From: an uncultured Bacteroidales bacterium
GTDB taxonomy: Bacteria; Bacteroidota; Bacteroidia; Bacteroidales; P3
DNA: 64,000 nt
NCBI GenBank assembly: GCA_900316515.1
Contig: ONDE01000004.1
Span: forward strand, 57,667 to 121,666
Direction of reading: 5' to 3'
Of the stretch, positions 26,281 through 34,337 are shown piece by piece (positions within the stretch are counted from its first letter, which is position 1; the number at the start of each line of letters is the position of its first letter). Position numbers and translations under genes: made by a program. The notes beneath the pieces were generated by a model, which was not told the DNA's origin, did no database searches, and saw only the letters and a program-made list of their open reading frames with translations.

Positions 26281-27189
26281 TTATTGTTTAAGCATTTCTT
26301 CGGCCAGTTGGCGGTTCTGCAGTGCTGCTTGGTGCGACGGGTCGCTGGCCAGCGCGCTGTCGAAGTAGGTTATGGCGCGTGCGTAGTCGTGGTAGAACGT
26401 CAGCTCTATATATCCCAGGTTGTGCCATGCGTCGGCGCTGTTCGAGTTGACATCGAGCATGCGGCGGTAGAGTCCTTCGGCCTCGTCCATCTCCTGGCGG
26501 TCCTGGTGGTACATGGCCAGGGAGTACATGGCGTTGGTGTTGTTGGGCTCCAAGGTCAGCGCCGTGGTGAGGTATTCCTGCGCCATGGGGTTCTGGCGGG
26601 TGGCGTAGAGCACGCCCAACTCTTCGAAGGCGGGTTCGTAGTCGGGGTATAGGTCGCACACCTTGCGCAGCAGTATCACCGCTTCGGCGGTGTCGCCGCG
26701 TTCTTTGTAGATGAAACCTTTCATGAAGAGGGCTGTGCGGTTGTCGGGCTCTTTCTCAGTAACCTTTGTCAGGCAGCGTAGCGAGCGCTCGTAGTCGCGG
26801 CTGTAGAAGGTTATTTCGCCCATCTTCAGGTGCACCTCTGTATTGTCCGGGTCGAGCCTTTCGGCTTCCGTCAGTGCCTTGTAGCTGTCGTCGGCGTTGC
26901 CGTTGGCAAAGCAGGCGTCGGCCTGCAGCATACGGTATTCCACCTTGTCGGGCTTCAGGTCCACGGCGCGGTTGGCATCGTATACGGCGTCCTTGGCACG
27001 TCCCAGGTTCAGCAGAATCCTTGCGCGCTCGGCCAACAGGGCAGCGTCGTTGGGAGTCTTCTCAAGCTTTATGTCGAGCAACTCCAGTTTCTGGCTGTCG
27101 TTGAGTTCGCCGTCGCTGTTGTTGCTTTTGCAGGCAACAAAGGTCAATGCCGCGGCAATCAAGATGATATATTTATAATAATGTTTCAT
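26281..27189 (-). CDS. TPR lipoprotein, 302 aa
   Basis: I place the start at the methionine at 27189, which gives MKHYYKYIILIAAALTFVAC with cysteine 20 as the lipidation site; the open frame extends 16 residues further without signal-peptide character. The mature protein consists of about seven TPR units, for example NDAALLAERARILLNLGRAK, VEYRMLQADACFANGNAD, TEVHLKMGEITFYSRDYE and ADAWHNLGYIELTFYHDY. It should be an envelope scaffold of the type often linked to gliding, T9SS or peptidoglycan complexes; the exact role is unknown. It lies between dus and pyrB on the same strand. Confidence 0.85.
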   Translation of the reverse strand: MKHYYKYIILIAAALTFVACKSNNSDGELNDSQKLELLDIKLEKTPNDAALLAERARILLNLGRAKDAVYDANRAVDLKPDKVEYRMLQADACFANGNADDSYKALTEAERLDPDNTEVHLKMGEITFYSRDYERSLRCLTKVTEKEPDNRTALFMKGFIYKERGDTAEAVILLRKVCDLYPDYEPAFEELGVLYATRQNPMAQEYLTTALTLEPNNTNAMYSLAMYHQDRQEMDEAEGLYRRMLDVNSNSADAWHNLGYIELTFYHDYARAITYFDSALASDPSHQAALQNRQLAEEMLKQ

Positions 27190-27218
27190 CTGCATAATAT
27201 TACGCAGAATTGTGTTTT

Positions 27219-28160
27219 TTATTGCGTAAGTTGGCATATCAAGTTATCAACAACTGTGAATTCCTGCGCCCTCAGCACCTCGCGAGCCTGCATCTCGCTG
27301 ATGGGTAGCGATTTCCATAGTAGGCTCCAGTATTCTTTCGTTTTCCTTGTCTTCGATTGCTCTGTGGGCAGGGTGTTCTTGATTTCTTCCATCAGCCGGC
27401 GGATGAATGTGGCCGTCTGGCGTTGGATGCTCTCTTCTGACACTTCGCCGCGGGCTTCCAACGGCAGGGTAGGGCGGTACAGTATTCCGCGACCCACCAT
27501 GATGTCGGCCACCGCGGGGAAGCGTTCTTTTATTTTTCTTATGTCGGCCGTGGTACAGATGTCGCCGTTGTAGATTACAGGGTGCTTCAGCAGCGGCAGC
27601 ACCTGGCCGAAGGTGTCGAGGTCGGGAATGCCGGTGTATTGCTGGCGGCCTGTACGGGGGTGCACCGTGACCGACGCAAGCGGATAGTTGTTGAGTATGG
27701 GTACTAGGGCGAATATCTCGTCCTTGCTCTTAAGGCCTATTCTCATCTTCACGCTCAGCTGGGTTTTCAGTCGTGGCACCACGGCGTCCAGCACCGACTG
27801 CACCTCGTCGGGGTGGGGCAGTATGCCGCTGCCGCGGTGCTTGCCGGTGATGGCCCTCATCGGACAGCCGATGTTCCAGTTCACCTCGCCATAGCCAAGG
27901 TCGTAGAGTATGTTGCCCAACTCGACAAACTCTTCCGGCTCTTTGCCCAGTATCTGTGGTATCACGGGGATGGAGCCCACGTTGTTTTCCGGCAGCACGT
28001 CGCTGAGCAGCGACTCCTGCGACTTGCCCTTCGAAAACTGCAGGTTGTGGGTCAGCGATATGAATGGCGACATGGCAAGGGGTATGGCGCCGGGGAAGCA
28101 CTCTTCGTACACTCGGCGGAAGAGCACCTCGGTTAATCCTTGCATTGGGGCCAGAAGCAT
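27219..28160 (-). CDS. dus: tRNA-dihydrouridine synthase
   Basis: This 313-aa FMN enzyme reduces uridines in tRNA. The N-terminal strand MLLAPMQGLTEVLFRR forms part of the flavin site. The catalytic cysteine is C99 in NIGCPMRAITGKHRGSG, KMRIG holds the flavin-contacting lysine, and HPRTGRQQY, YNGDI and VGRGIL complete the barrel. Residue specificity cannot be assigned. A poor match at the start (MLLAP) suggests the native start may be a little further upstream. It follows cvpA on the same strand with 20 bp between. Confidence 0.92.
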   Translation of the reverse strand: MLLAPMQGLTEVLFRRVYEECFPGAIPLAMSPFISLTHNLQFSKGKSQESLLSDVLPENNVGSIPVIPQILGKEPEEFVELGNILYDLGYGEVNWNIGCPMRAITGKHRGSGILPHPDEVQSVLDAVVPRLKTQLSVKMRIGLKSKDEIFALVPILNNYPLASVTVHPRTGRQQYTGIPDLDTFGQVLPLLKHPVIYNGDICTTADIRKIKERFPAVADIMVGRGILYRPTLPLEARGEVSEESIQRQTATFIRRLMEEIKNTLPTEQSKTRKTKEYWSLLWKSLPISEMQAREVLRAQEFTVVDNLICQLTQ

Positions 28161-28180
28161 ATATAATGAAGAGTTAAGAA

Positions 28181-28699
28181 TTAAGAATTATCTTTGAGGG
28201 TTTGTTCCCATTCGTCGCGGTGGTCGGCGACAAACTGTTTGAGCGAGGTCATCATCCTGTTGCCGGTAGTGTACACTGGTTTGTAGAGGAGGCTCGCTTC
28301 CTTCAGTTCGGGCTTGAGCAGTTTCTCGTCGGGGTCGAGCATCACTGCGGTGTTGAGCAGCACCGCCAGTATGCACAGCGCCTTCACTGTCCCCAGCAGG
28401 GCTCCCGCTATGCGGTTCACTATGCTCAGGTTGGTGGCTTTCAGCAATCCTTCGACCAGCCGTCCTATCAGCCATGCCAGCACCAAAGCGCCAACGAAGC
28501 ACACCAGGAATGCTATCAGCACGGCGTTCTCACCCTCGAGGCCTATCAGTTCGGCCACCAGCTGCGACAGGTGTATCGCCGCCCAGATGCCCAGCAGCAC
28601 CCCTGCCAGCGTCGCCACCTCGCGCACCAGTCCTTTCTTCCATCCCAAGAAGATGAGCACCGCCATCGGTACCGCCAATATTATGTCTAACAAGTTCAT
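28181..28699 (-). CDS. cvpA: CvpA family membrane protein
   Basis: This 172-aa inner-membrane protein has four hydrophobic segments (about 3-20, 27-48, 63-85 and 100-120) and a C-terminal tail of about 45 residues. The family pattern is visible in GWKKGLVREVATLAGVLLGIWAA and in NRIAGALLGTVKALCIL. In E. coli the relative is needed for colicin V production and envelope integrity; the molecular role is unknown. The stop codon region merges with AAGAATT heptamers (about 28173-28193). Confidence 0.88.
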   Translation of the reverse strand: MNLLDIILAVPMAVLIFLGWKKGLVREVATLAGVLLGIWAAIHLSQLVAELIGLEGENAVLIAFLVCFVGALVLAWLIGRLVEGLLKATNLSIVNRIAGALLGTVKALCILAVLLNTAVMLDPDEKLLKPELKEASLLYKPVYTTGNRMMTSLKQFVADHRDEWEQTLKDNS

Positions 28700-28717
28700 A
28701 ACGTCACAAAACTATAC

Positions 28718-28750
28718 TAAAAAAAGCGTCCTGTTTGGAAACAAGACGCT
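28718..28750 (-). terminator. Intrinsic terminator downstream of the PAP2 gene
   Basis: On the minus strand AGCGTCTTGTTT pairs with AAACAGGACGCT with one mismatch and is followed by a run of seven T. It separates the PAP2 gene from cvpA. Confidence 0.8.
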
Positions 28751-28819
28751 CGAATAACACATTTTCCTTTCTATCCGAGATAGAAAAAAGCAAGCACGTC
28801 ATATATAACGCAGCTTTAT

Positions 28820-29389
28820 TCATTTTGTTTCATTTTTATGCAACTTTTTTTCTATCATAGTGGTCAACCACCACACAATCAGGCCTACAAGCACTCCGAA
28901 CAATGCGCCGCAAAGCAGGTCGCCGGGGTAGTGCTTGCCCAAATATGCGCGGCTGTAGCATGTCAGCAGAGCCCATAGCAGCAGCATGATGCCTGCCAGT
29001 GTCTGCTTGCGGTAGCGCATCCAGAGCAGGGTGACTATGGCGAAAGCGTTGGCGGCATGCGAGCTTACGAAACCGTATTGTCCGCCGCAGCCGGTGCGGA
29101 ACATGCGCACATCTTCCAGGGCGTGGCAGGGACGCAGCCGTCCAACGGTGTTCTTGAACAGGTGCACGCTGCCTTGGTCGGCAAGCAGGAAACACACACC
29201 GATGGCCAGCAGTACCAACCACCAGCGTCGAGGTTCGATGCGCAATGTGGTGAAGCCGAAAGCAAGCACCAACACAGCGGCGAAGCACCAATGCTGGCTC
29301 AGCACCCACATCGTCCAGTCGAGGGCGGTGGTGTGGTGGCTGTTCACCCAGAGGAACCACTCGGTGTCAATGTTGTTGATGCTTTCCAT
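28820..29389 (-). CDS. PAP2-superfamily membrane phosphatase
   Basis: This 189-aa integral membrane protein has five to six hydrophobic segments. The three phosphatase motifs are K79 to R86-P87 (KNTVGRLRP), S109-S110-H111 (SSHAAN, where PSGH is the classic form) and S146-R147 to H153 and D157 (SRAYLGKHYPGD). Relatives dephosphorylate undecaprenyl pyrophosphate, phosphatidylglycerophosphate or lipid A. The substrate is not decidable, but recycling of undecaprenyl carrier is the most frequent role. It is followed by its own terminator and lies 34 bp downstream of obgE. Confidence 0.9.
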   Translation of the reverse strand: MESINNIDTEWFLWVNSHHTTALDWTMWVLSQHWCFAAVLVLAFGFTTLRIEPRRWWLVLLAIGVCFLLADQGSVHLFKNTVGRLRPCHALEDVRMFRTGCGGQYGFVSSHAANAFAIVTLLWMRYRKQTLAGIMLLLWALLTCYSRAYLGKHYPGDLLCGALFGVLVGLIVWWLTTMIEKKLHKNETK

Positions 29390-29423
29390 TCTTGCACTTC
29401 TTATACTCCATGCACACCTCTGT

Positions 29424-30413
29424 TCAGCTGTTCAGTTTGGCGAAGATGATGTCTTTCAGTTTGTCGATATTCTGTCCGCTCACGGCGCTGATGAACACAG
29501 CCTCGACGCCTTTCGGCAGCCGGCGTTTCAGCTGTTTCTGCATCTCTTCGTCCATCATGTCGCACTTGGTGACAGCCAGAATGCGTTGCTTGTCGAGCAG
29601 TTCGGGGTTGTATTTCTTCAGCTCGTCGAGCAGCACGTGGTATTCCTTGGCTATCTCCAGCTGCTCGCAGCTCACCATGAAGAGCAGTATCGAGTTGCGC
29701 TCGATGTGACGCAGGAAGCGCAGGCCGAGTCCTTTGCCCTCGGCGGCGCCCTCGATGATGCCGGGAATGTCGGCAATGCAGAACGAGCGGTCGTCGCGGT
29801 ATTTCACTATTCCCAGGTTCGGCACCAAGGTGGTGAAGGGATAGTCGGCAATCTCGGGTCGTGCGGCGCTCACCACGCTCAGGAAGGTACTCTTGCCTGC
29901 ATTGGGGAAGCCGACGAGGCCCACGTCGGCCAGCACCTTGAGCTCTATTATCACCCAGCGTTCTTCGGCGGGTTCGCCGGGTTGGGCGTAGCGCGGTGTC
30001 TGGTTGGTGGCGCTCTTGAAGTGGTCGTTGCCCAAGCCGCCGCGGCCGCCTTTGGCGATAATCAGTTCCTGCCCCTCTTCGGTAACCTCGCCCAGATATT
30101 CGCCCGTCTCGGCGTCGCGGCAGGTGCATCCCAGCGGCACCTCAAGAATCTGGTCTTTGCCGGTGCGGCCGGTGCAGAGGTTCTCGCCGCCGTGCTCGCC
30201 GTCCTCGGCGAATACATGCTTGGTGTATTTCAGGTGTAGCAGGGTCCAGCGCTGCGTGGTGCCGCGCAGTATCACGTGGCCGCCGCGGCCGCCGTCGCCG
30301 CCGTCGGGACCGGCCTTGGCGTTGTACTTCACCCGCAGCAGGTGGGCGCTACCCGCGCCGCCCTTGCCGCTCCTGACGAGTATCTTGACGTAGTCGACAA
30401 AGTTTGAGGTCAT
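29424..30413 (-). CDS. obgE: GTPase Obg
   Basis: This 329-aa GTPase acts in 50S ribosome assembly and stress response. The N-terminal 158 residues are the glycine-rich Obg fold ([26 protein letters not shown]). The G domain has [10 protein letters not shown] (G1), the switch region [16 protein letters not shown] (G3) and TKCD (G4). It lacks the extra C-terminal OCT domain, as usual in Bacteroidetes. A -7 element lies upstream on the minus strand at 30445-30452. Confidence 0.97.
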   Translation of the reverse strand: MTSNFVDYVKILVRSGKGGAGSAHLLRVKYNAKAGPDGGDGGRGGHVILRGTTQRWTLLHLKYTKHVFAEDGEHGGENLCTGRTGKDQILEVPLGCTCRDAETGEYLGEVTEEGQELIIAKGGRGGLGNDHFKSATNQTPRYAQPGEPAEERWVIIELKVLADVGLVGFPNAGKSTFLSVVSAARPEIADYPFTTLVPNLGIVKYRDDRSFCIADIPGIIEGAAEGKGLGLRFLRHIERNSILLFMVSCEQLEIAKEYHVLLDELKKYNPELLDKQRILAVTKCDMMDEEMQKQLKRRLPKGVEAVFISAVSGQNIDKLKDIIFAKLNS

Positions 30414-30444
30414 TGCTTACGGTCTCATTTTATTATTCCAATTG

Positions 30445-30452
30445 CAAAGATA
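30445..30452 (-). promoter_or_regulatory. -7 promoter element (TATCTTTG) for obgE
   Basis: On the minus strand this lies 32 bp before the obgE start codon. Confidence 0.6.
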
Positions 30453-30526
30453 CGCTTTTTTTTGCATTTGCTGCCAAAAAAAGTGAATGTGACGTTTGGG
30501 TCAGGTCGTTGTTAACACCATCGGTT

Positions 30527-30607
30527 CTTCGGTATTTCTTCGGTTGTTCTTCGGTGGATGACTGAAGAAATACTGAAGAAATACCGAAGAAATACCGAAG
30601 AAATGGG
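30527..30607. repeat. Inverted arrays of 11-mers (CTTCGGTATTT / GAAGAAATACC)
   Basis: Three left units (CTTCGGTATTT, CTTCGGTTGTT, CTTCGGTGGAT) are followed after GACT by four right units (GAAGAAATACT, GAAGAAATACC twice, GAAGAAATGGG). All are in exact 11-nt phase and the two arms are complementary, so several registers of hairpin can form. Confidence 0.85.
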
Positions 30608-30670
30608 CTGCTTGATACCTACTTGTGGCTATCTCTCGGTGAATTTAGTCTGGATAGAGGTGGGTGACCG

Positions 30671-31210
30671 TTACTTCTTGACGAGTCTGACGGAGTTTTC
30701 GTAGCAACGGCTGTTGTTGTACATGTATATCTCGTTGGAATAGAAGTTCAGATACCATGCTTTTGTGGGGCTGTCGGGTGTCGATGACCAGTAGAAACCG
30801 TAGGTCCGGTTGTAGGCCACTTCGCCGTTGCAGTCGCGACATCCTGATGCTGGCAGCAGTATGTAATTACCGTTAGGGCCGAAGACCTTATAGATGCCGA
30901 GGCTGTTCCACACCCAGCTGCAGGAGTTCTTTAGTTCTTCGAACTGCTCTTTTGTCGGCAGGTTCTTGCCAAATTTGGCGACGGCCTCTTCGTAGGTGTA
31001 GAAGCCGTGTTTCTCGTCGGCGGGGTTCTTCTCGTTTGTGGCTTTCCACAGAGTCATGCTGATAAGCCCCAAGTCGACATAGTCGTTGTCGCCGACGGTG
31101 TCGACCTGGGTGTTTGTGTTGCCGTTGTCCGGGGCTTCGTTGTTTTTGGTGCATTGCACCAATGACAGCGAAGCAAGGCCCAGCAGGCATAGTATCAGCA
31201 GTTTCTGCAT
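30671..31210 (-). CDS. Lipoprotein with a FISUMP-type domain
   Basis: This 179-aa protein has a lipoprotein signal (MQKLLILCLLGLASLSLVQC, cysteine 20) and a short Asn/Thr-rich linker. The domain contains VDLGLISMTLWKATN, LPTKEQFEELKNSCSWVW, LPASGCRDCNG and the terminal pattern YGFYWSSTPDSPTKAWYLNF...SVRLVKK. That terminal pattern is shared with the Bacteroidetes surface domain usually called Fib_succ_major (FISUMP), and the same ending appears in the 541-aa lipoprotein at 36.4 kb. Function is unknown; a surface-exposed role is probable. It lies 4 bp downstream of the gltA-type gene, closely spaced but without an obvious functional link. Confidence 0.8.
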   Translation of the reverse strand: MQKLLILCLLGLASLSLVQCTKNNEAPDNGNTNTQVDTVGDNDYVDLGLISMTLWKATNEKNPADEKHGFYTYEEAVAKFGKNLPTKEQFEELKNSCSWVWNSLGIYKVFGPNGNYILLPASGCRDCNGEVAYNRTYGFYWSSTPDSPTKAWYLNFYSNEIYMYNNSRCYENSVRLVKK

Positions 31211-31214
31211 GGTT

Positions 31215-33539
31215 TTATTTCAGGGCTTTCATTATGGCTGCAGCTGCTTTGCGGCCGGCGCCCATGGCGAGGATTACTGTTGCGGCGCCGCTGACGGCAT
31301 CGCCGCCGGCGAAGATGAGCTTGCGGGAGGTCTGTCCGTTCTCGTCGGCTTTGATGCCGCCCCAAGGTTCGCACTCCAAGCCAGGGGTGCTGGTACGTAT
31401 AAGGGGGTTGGGGCTGGTGCCGAGGGCGGCGACGATGGTGTCGGCCTCGACGTCGCACTCGCTGCCCTCGATGGGGCTGAACTTGCGGCGGCCTTTCTCG
31501 TCGGGGGCTCCCATCTCCATCTTTATGCAGCGCAGGGCGCGCACGGTGCCGTCCTCGTTGCCGAGGATTTCGAGCGGCGCTGTTTGGAACATGAACTGCA
31601 CGCCTTCTTCCATGGCATGGTGCACCTCCTCGCGGCGGGCGGGCATGTCCATTTCGCCGCGGCGGTATACCACCGTCACCTCGCTGCCCAGACGCAGGGC
31701 GGTGCGGGCGGCATCCATGGCTACGTTGCCGCCACCGACTACGATGACCTTGCGGCCGAGGTAGATGGGGGTGTCGTACTGCTCGTCGTAGCCGTGCATG
31801 AGGTTGGTGCGGGTGAGGAGCTCGTTGGCGCTGATGACGCCGATGAGGGTCTCGCCAGGGATGCCCATGAATTTGGGCAGGCCGGCGCCCGAGGCTATGT
31901 AGACGGCGTCGTATTCCATATCGTCGAAGAGCTGGTCGATGGTGATGCTCTTGCCTATGATGACGTTGGTGCGAATCTCGACGCCCAGACGGCGCAGATT
32001 CTCGATCTCGGGCTCCACGACGCGCTGCTTGGGCAGGCGGAATTCGGGGATGCCGTAGACGAGCACGCCGCCGGCGTGGTGCAGGGCCTCGAAGACGGTG
32101 ACCTGGTAGCCATGCTTGGCGAGGTCGCCGGCGCAGGTGAGGCCGCTGGGGCCGCTGCCCACCACCGCCACTTTGCGGCCGGCAGGGTAGCACTGGCTCT
32201 GCGGCTTGCTGACGGCACGGTGGTTGTCGGCCACGAAGCGCTCGAGGGCACCGATGGCGATAGGCTCGCCTTTGACGCCCATCACGCAGCTGCCCTCGCA
32301 CTGCGTCTCCTGCGGGCATACGCGGCCGCAGACGGCAGGCAAGGCTGAGTCGTGGCTGATGGTGATATAGGCTTGGTTGAGGTTCTCCTCTTTGATATCC
32401 TGTATGAAGCGCGGGATATTGATGCCCACGGGGCAGGCTTCGACGCAACGCGGCTTCTTGCACTGCAGGCAGCGGTTGGCCTCGACGAGGGCCTGATGCT
32501 CGGTGAGGCCGAAACTCACCTCGTCGAAGTTCTTGGCGCGCACGGCGGGGTCTTGCTCGACAGGTTTCTGCCTGGAGGCGTGAGCGTCGCTTGTTGCGGA
32601 CGAGGACGTCCGCGTTCCCAGGGCGGCATCGACGGCAGGGGCGAGGTTGCAGTTGTGACCGCTCTCGGCAGTGGCTATGCGGTAGCGGCGTGCGTCGGGG
32701 GTCTTCAGTTTGCGGGCGGCTTCGTCGAAATCCACCAGGTGGCCGTCGAACTCGGGACCGTCGACGCAGCAGAACTTCACCTCGTCGCCGACCCTTACGC
32801 GGCAGGCACCGCACATGCCCGTGCCGTCGACCATCATGCAGTTGAGACTCACGATGGTGGGCAGGTTGTACTTTTTGGTGGTGAGGCTTACGAACTTCAT
32901 CATCGGCAGGGGGCCGATGGCCACGCAGTGGCTGTATTCCACGCCCTTGGTGCAGAGTTCGTCGACCTTGGCGGTGACGAGGCCTTGCTCGCCGTAGGTG
33001 CCGTCGTCGGTCATGATGTGCAGGTTGTGGCACACGGCGCGGAGCTCGTCCTCGTAGAAGAGGAGGTCTTTGGAGCGTGCACCGATGATGACGTCGGTGG
33101 GGATGCCGTTGCGGAAGGCCCACTTCACCTGCGGGAAGACGGGGGCGATGCCCACGCCGCCGGCGACGAAGAGCAGCCTGGGAGCGCGGACGGCCTCGTC
33201 TGCCTTGCCTGTTGTTGCGGACGGGGACGTCCGCGTTCCCAGGAGGGAAATCAGCTCGCTGGGACGGCCGAGGGGACCCACAATGGTGTAGAGGTCGTCG
33301 CCGACGTTCATCTGCGCCATCTGGCGTGTGGTGTCGCCCACCACCTGAAACACCAGCACTATCGACTGCCGCTGATACACGATGTCGCTAATCGTCAACG
33401 GGATGCGCTCGCCGTTGGGGTGGGGGATGACGATGACGAACTGGCCTGGTTTGCCGCTGAGCGAAATCCACGGCGCGTGGACTTCCATCTGGTAAATCTC
33501 GTGGCTGTTGAGCAGCCGTTTGCTGATGATCTCGTACAT
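31215..33539 (-). CDS. gltA: Fused FNR-type / GltD-type NAD(P)H oxidoreductase (NfnAB- or sulfide-dehydrogenase-like)
   Basis: This 774-aa fusion joins two subunits. Residues 1-270 are a ferredoxin-NADP reductase-like module with a [2Fe-2S] cysteine cluster (C243, C246, C257/C258), as in dihydroorotate dehydrogenase PyrK. Residues from about 335 are a GltD-like flavoprotein with N-terminal [4Fe-4S] cysteines (C357, C360, C365, C369), a FAD GSGPSGL motif and an NADP GGGNVAMDAAR motif. The family includes NADPH-dependent glutamate synthase small chains, sulfide dehydrogenase and NADH-dependent NADP:ferredoxin oxidoreductase; electron bifurcation is plausible. Two nearly identical 32-nt palindromic inserts code the extra residues 99-110 and 306-317. 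Both are in frame and lie in what should be surface loops. The last bases approach the FISUMP lipoprotein start. Confidence 0.88.
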   Translation of the reverse strand: MYEIISKRLLNSHEIYQMEVHAPWISLSGKPGQFVIVIPHPNGERIPLTISDIVYQRQSIVLVFQVVGDTTRQMAQMNVGDDLYTIVGPLGRPSELISLLGTRTSPSATTGKADEAVRAPRLLFVAGGVGIAPVFPQVKWAFRNGIPTDVIIGARSKDLLFYEDELRAVCHNLHIMTDDGTYGEQGLVTAKVDELCTKGVEYSHCVAIGPLPMMKFVSLTTKKYNLPTIVSLNCMMVDGTGMCGACRVRVGDEVKFCCVDGPEFDGHLVDFDEAARKLKTPDARRYRIATAESGHNCNLAPAVDAALGTRTSSSATSDAHASRQKPVEQDPAVRAKNFDEVSFGLTEHQALVEANRCLQCKKPRCVEACPVGINIPRFIQDIKEENLNQAYITISHDSALPAVCGRVCPQETQCEGSCVMGVKGEPIAIGALERFVADNHRAVSKPQSQCYPAGRKVAVVGSGPSGLTCAGDLAKHGYQVTVFEALHHAGGVLVYGIPEFRLPKQRVVEPEIENLRRLGVEIRTNVIIGKSITIDQLFDDMEYDAVYIASGAGLPKFMGIPGETLIGVISANELLTRTNLMHGYDEQYDTPIYLGRKVIVVGGGNVAMDAARTALRLGSEVTVVYRRGEMDMPARREEVHHAMEEGVQFMFQTAPLEILGNEDGTVRALRCIKMEMGAPDEKGRRKFSPIEGSECDVEADTIVAALGTSPNPLIRTSTPGLECEPWGGIKADENGQTSRKLIFAGGDAVSGAATVILAMGAGRKAAAAIMKALK
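32591..32622. repeat. Palindromic 32-mer inside the coding sequence, copy 1
   Basis: This begins TTGTTGCGGACG and ends GTTCCCAGG. Its core GCGGAC...GTCCGC can form a 6-bp stem. It is identical to 33212-33243 except at one base and codes residues 306-317 of the oxidoreductase. Confidence 0.85.
33212..33243. repeat. Palindromic 32-mer inside the coding sequence, copy 2
   Basis: This is the second copy of the 32-mer at 32591, separated by 621 bp (207 codons), so both copies are read in the same frame. It codes residues 99-110, between GRPSE and the FVAGGVGIAP strand. Confidence 0.85.
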
Positions 33540-33560
33540 GGGTGATGGTGTTTTTTTTCT

Positions 33561-33632
33561 TTTTCTAGATTTTCTAGAATTTCTAGAGCTTCTAGATTTT
33601 CTAGATTCTCTAGATTATCTAGAATTTCTAGA
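33561..33632. repeat. Eight in-phase nonamers ending TCTAGA
   Basis: Eight consecutive 9-nt units of form nnnTCTAGA (TTTTCTAGA, ATTTCTAGA, GCTTCTAGA, TTCTCTAGA, TTATCTAGA and repeats) overlap the 3' end of the following - strand gene. The palindrome TCTAGA is fixed and the spacer triplet varies. Confidence 0.88.
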
Positions 33633-34271
33633 AATTATCTCTTCCAATTGTTTTATTCTTTCTTTGAGGGTCTGGTTCTCTTTGCGGAGGGCTTCGAGTT
33701 CGTTGCGCTGGTCGGTGCGGTAGCCTAGGCGCGCGGCGGTCATGCGTTCGCGGATGCCGCCCTGGCTGACAAACTCACGGTCTTTCTTCTCTATATACGA
33801 AGTGAGCATCCGGTCTGTCATGCGGCAAAGCGTGATGGCGGCATTGGCCATCTCCTCGTCGTTCCAGCGTTCCAAGTAGGGCGTGTATGCAGAAGAGTCG
33901 TTGTTCTCGCGGCAGAAATGGAGCATGGCATCATAGCGAGGATGCGATGTCCCCCACTGTGCCAGTTGCCGCGACGCCAAATAATCCACATAGTCTTCCA
34001 TGAGTTCCTGCAGGCTGCCCCGAGCAATGTTAAGCAGCTTCAGCTCAGACTCTGTGGATGTCACACCGTCGGCCGACCCTTCCACGATGTTCTGTTTGCA
34101 GCATCGGGCGGCCTGCACCATCTGGTCGACGGTGCGGTCGCCGTAGGCCGCAAGGAAACGCCGTGTAAAGGCGTAGGTCAACTGGTATAAAACCTCGGAC
34201 TTCTTGTAGAACCGCAGATTCTTCCAATTGGCCTGCTGCCGCAAAACGGTGTATTTGGGCTTCTCTTTCAT
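33615..34271 (-). CDS. Four-helix-bundle suffix protein with C-terminal coiled coil
   Basis: This 218-aa protein resembles the S23/IVP four-helix-bundle family in residues 25-115 (LTYAFTRRFLAAYGDRTVDQM, CCKQNIVEGSADGVTSTESE, LLNIARGSLQELMEDYVDYL) and adds a second helical part. It ends in a coiled coil (LEALRKENQTLKERIKQLEEI, about 190-212). Family proteins with this extension are found in Bacteroidetes as lone genes; function is unknown, nucleic-acid binding being the usual guess. The last codons (ISRNSR) come from the TCTAGA nonamer array, and a second nonamer array lies just upstream of the start, so the gene sits between two copies of the same repeat. Confidence 0.85.
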   Translation of the reverse strand: MKEKPKYTVLRQQANWKNLRFYKKSEVLYQLTYAFTRRFLAAYGDRTVDQMVQAARCCKQNIVEGSADGVTSTESELKLLNIARGSLQELMEDYVDYLASRQLAQWGTSHPRYDAMLHFCRENNDSSAYTPYLERWNDEEMANAAITLCRMTDRMLTSYIEKKDREFVSQGGIRERMTAARLGYRTDQRNELEALRKENQTLKERIKQLEEIISRNSR

Positions 34272-34282
34272 GTTTTTTTTGA

Positions 34283-34337
34283 TTATCTAGATTTTTCTAG
34301 ATTTTCTAGAATCTCTAGAATTTCTAGATTTTCTAGT
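34283..34337. repeat. Six nonamer units ending TCTAGA between the four-helix gene and the M20 gene
   Basis: The units TTATCTAGA, TTTTTCTAGA (one extra T), TTTTCTAGA, ATCTCTAGA, ATTTCTAGA and TTTTCTAGT run into the stop codon of the M20 peptidase. The orientation is the same as in the 33561 array. Confidence 0.85.

Noticed and set aside
28768..28786. TTTCTATC/GATAGAAA inverted repeat as a terminator
   Set aside because: It has no T run on either strand. The real minus-strand terminator is at 28718-28750.
31195..33123. A 642-aa Arg/Pro-rich frame in another register of the gltA-type gene
   Set aside because: Composition dominated by Arg, Pro, His and Gly is typical of an out-of-frame reading of GC-rich coding DNA. 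The fused oxidoreductase explains the sequence fully.
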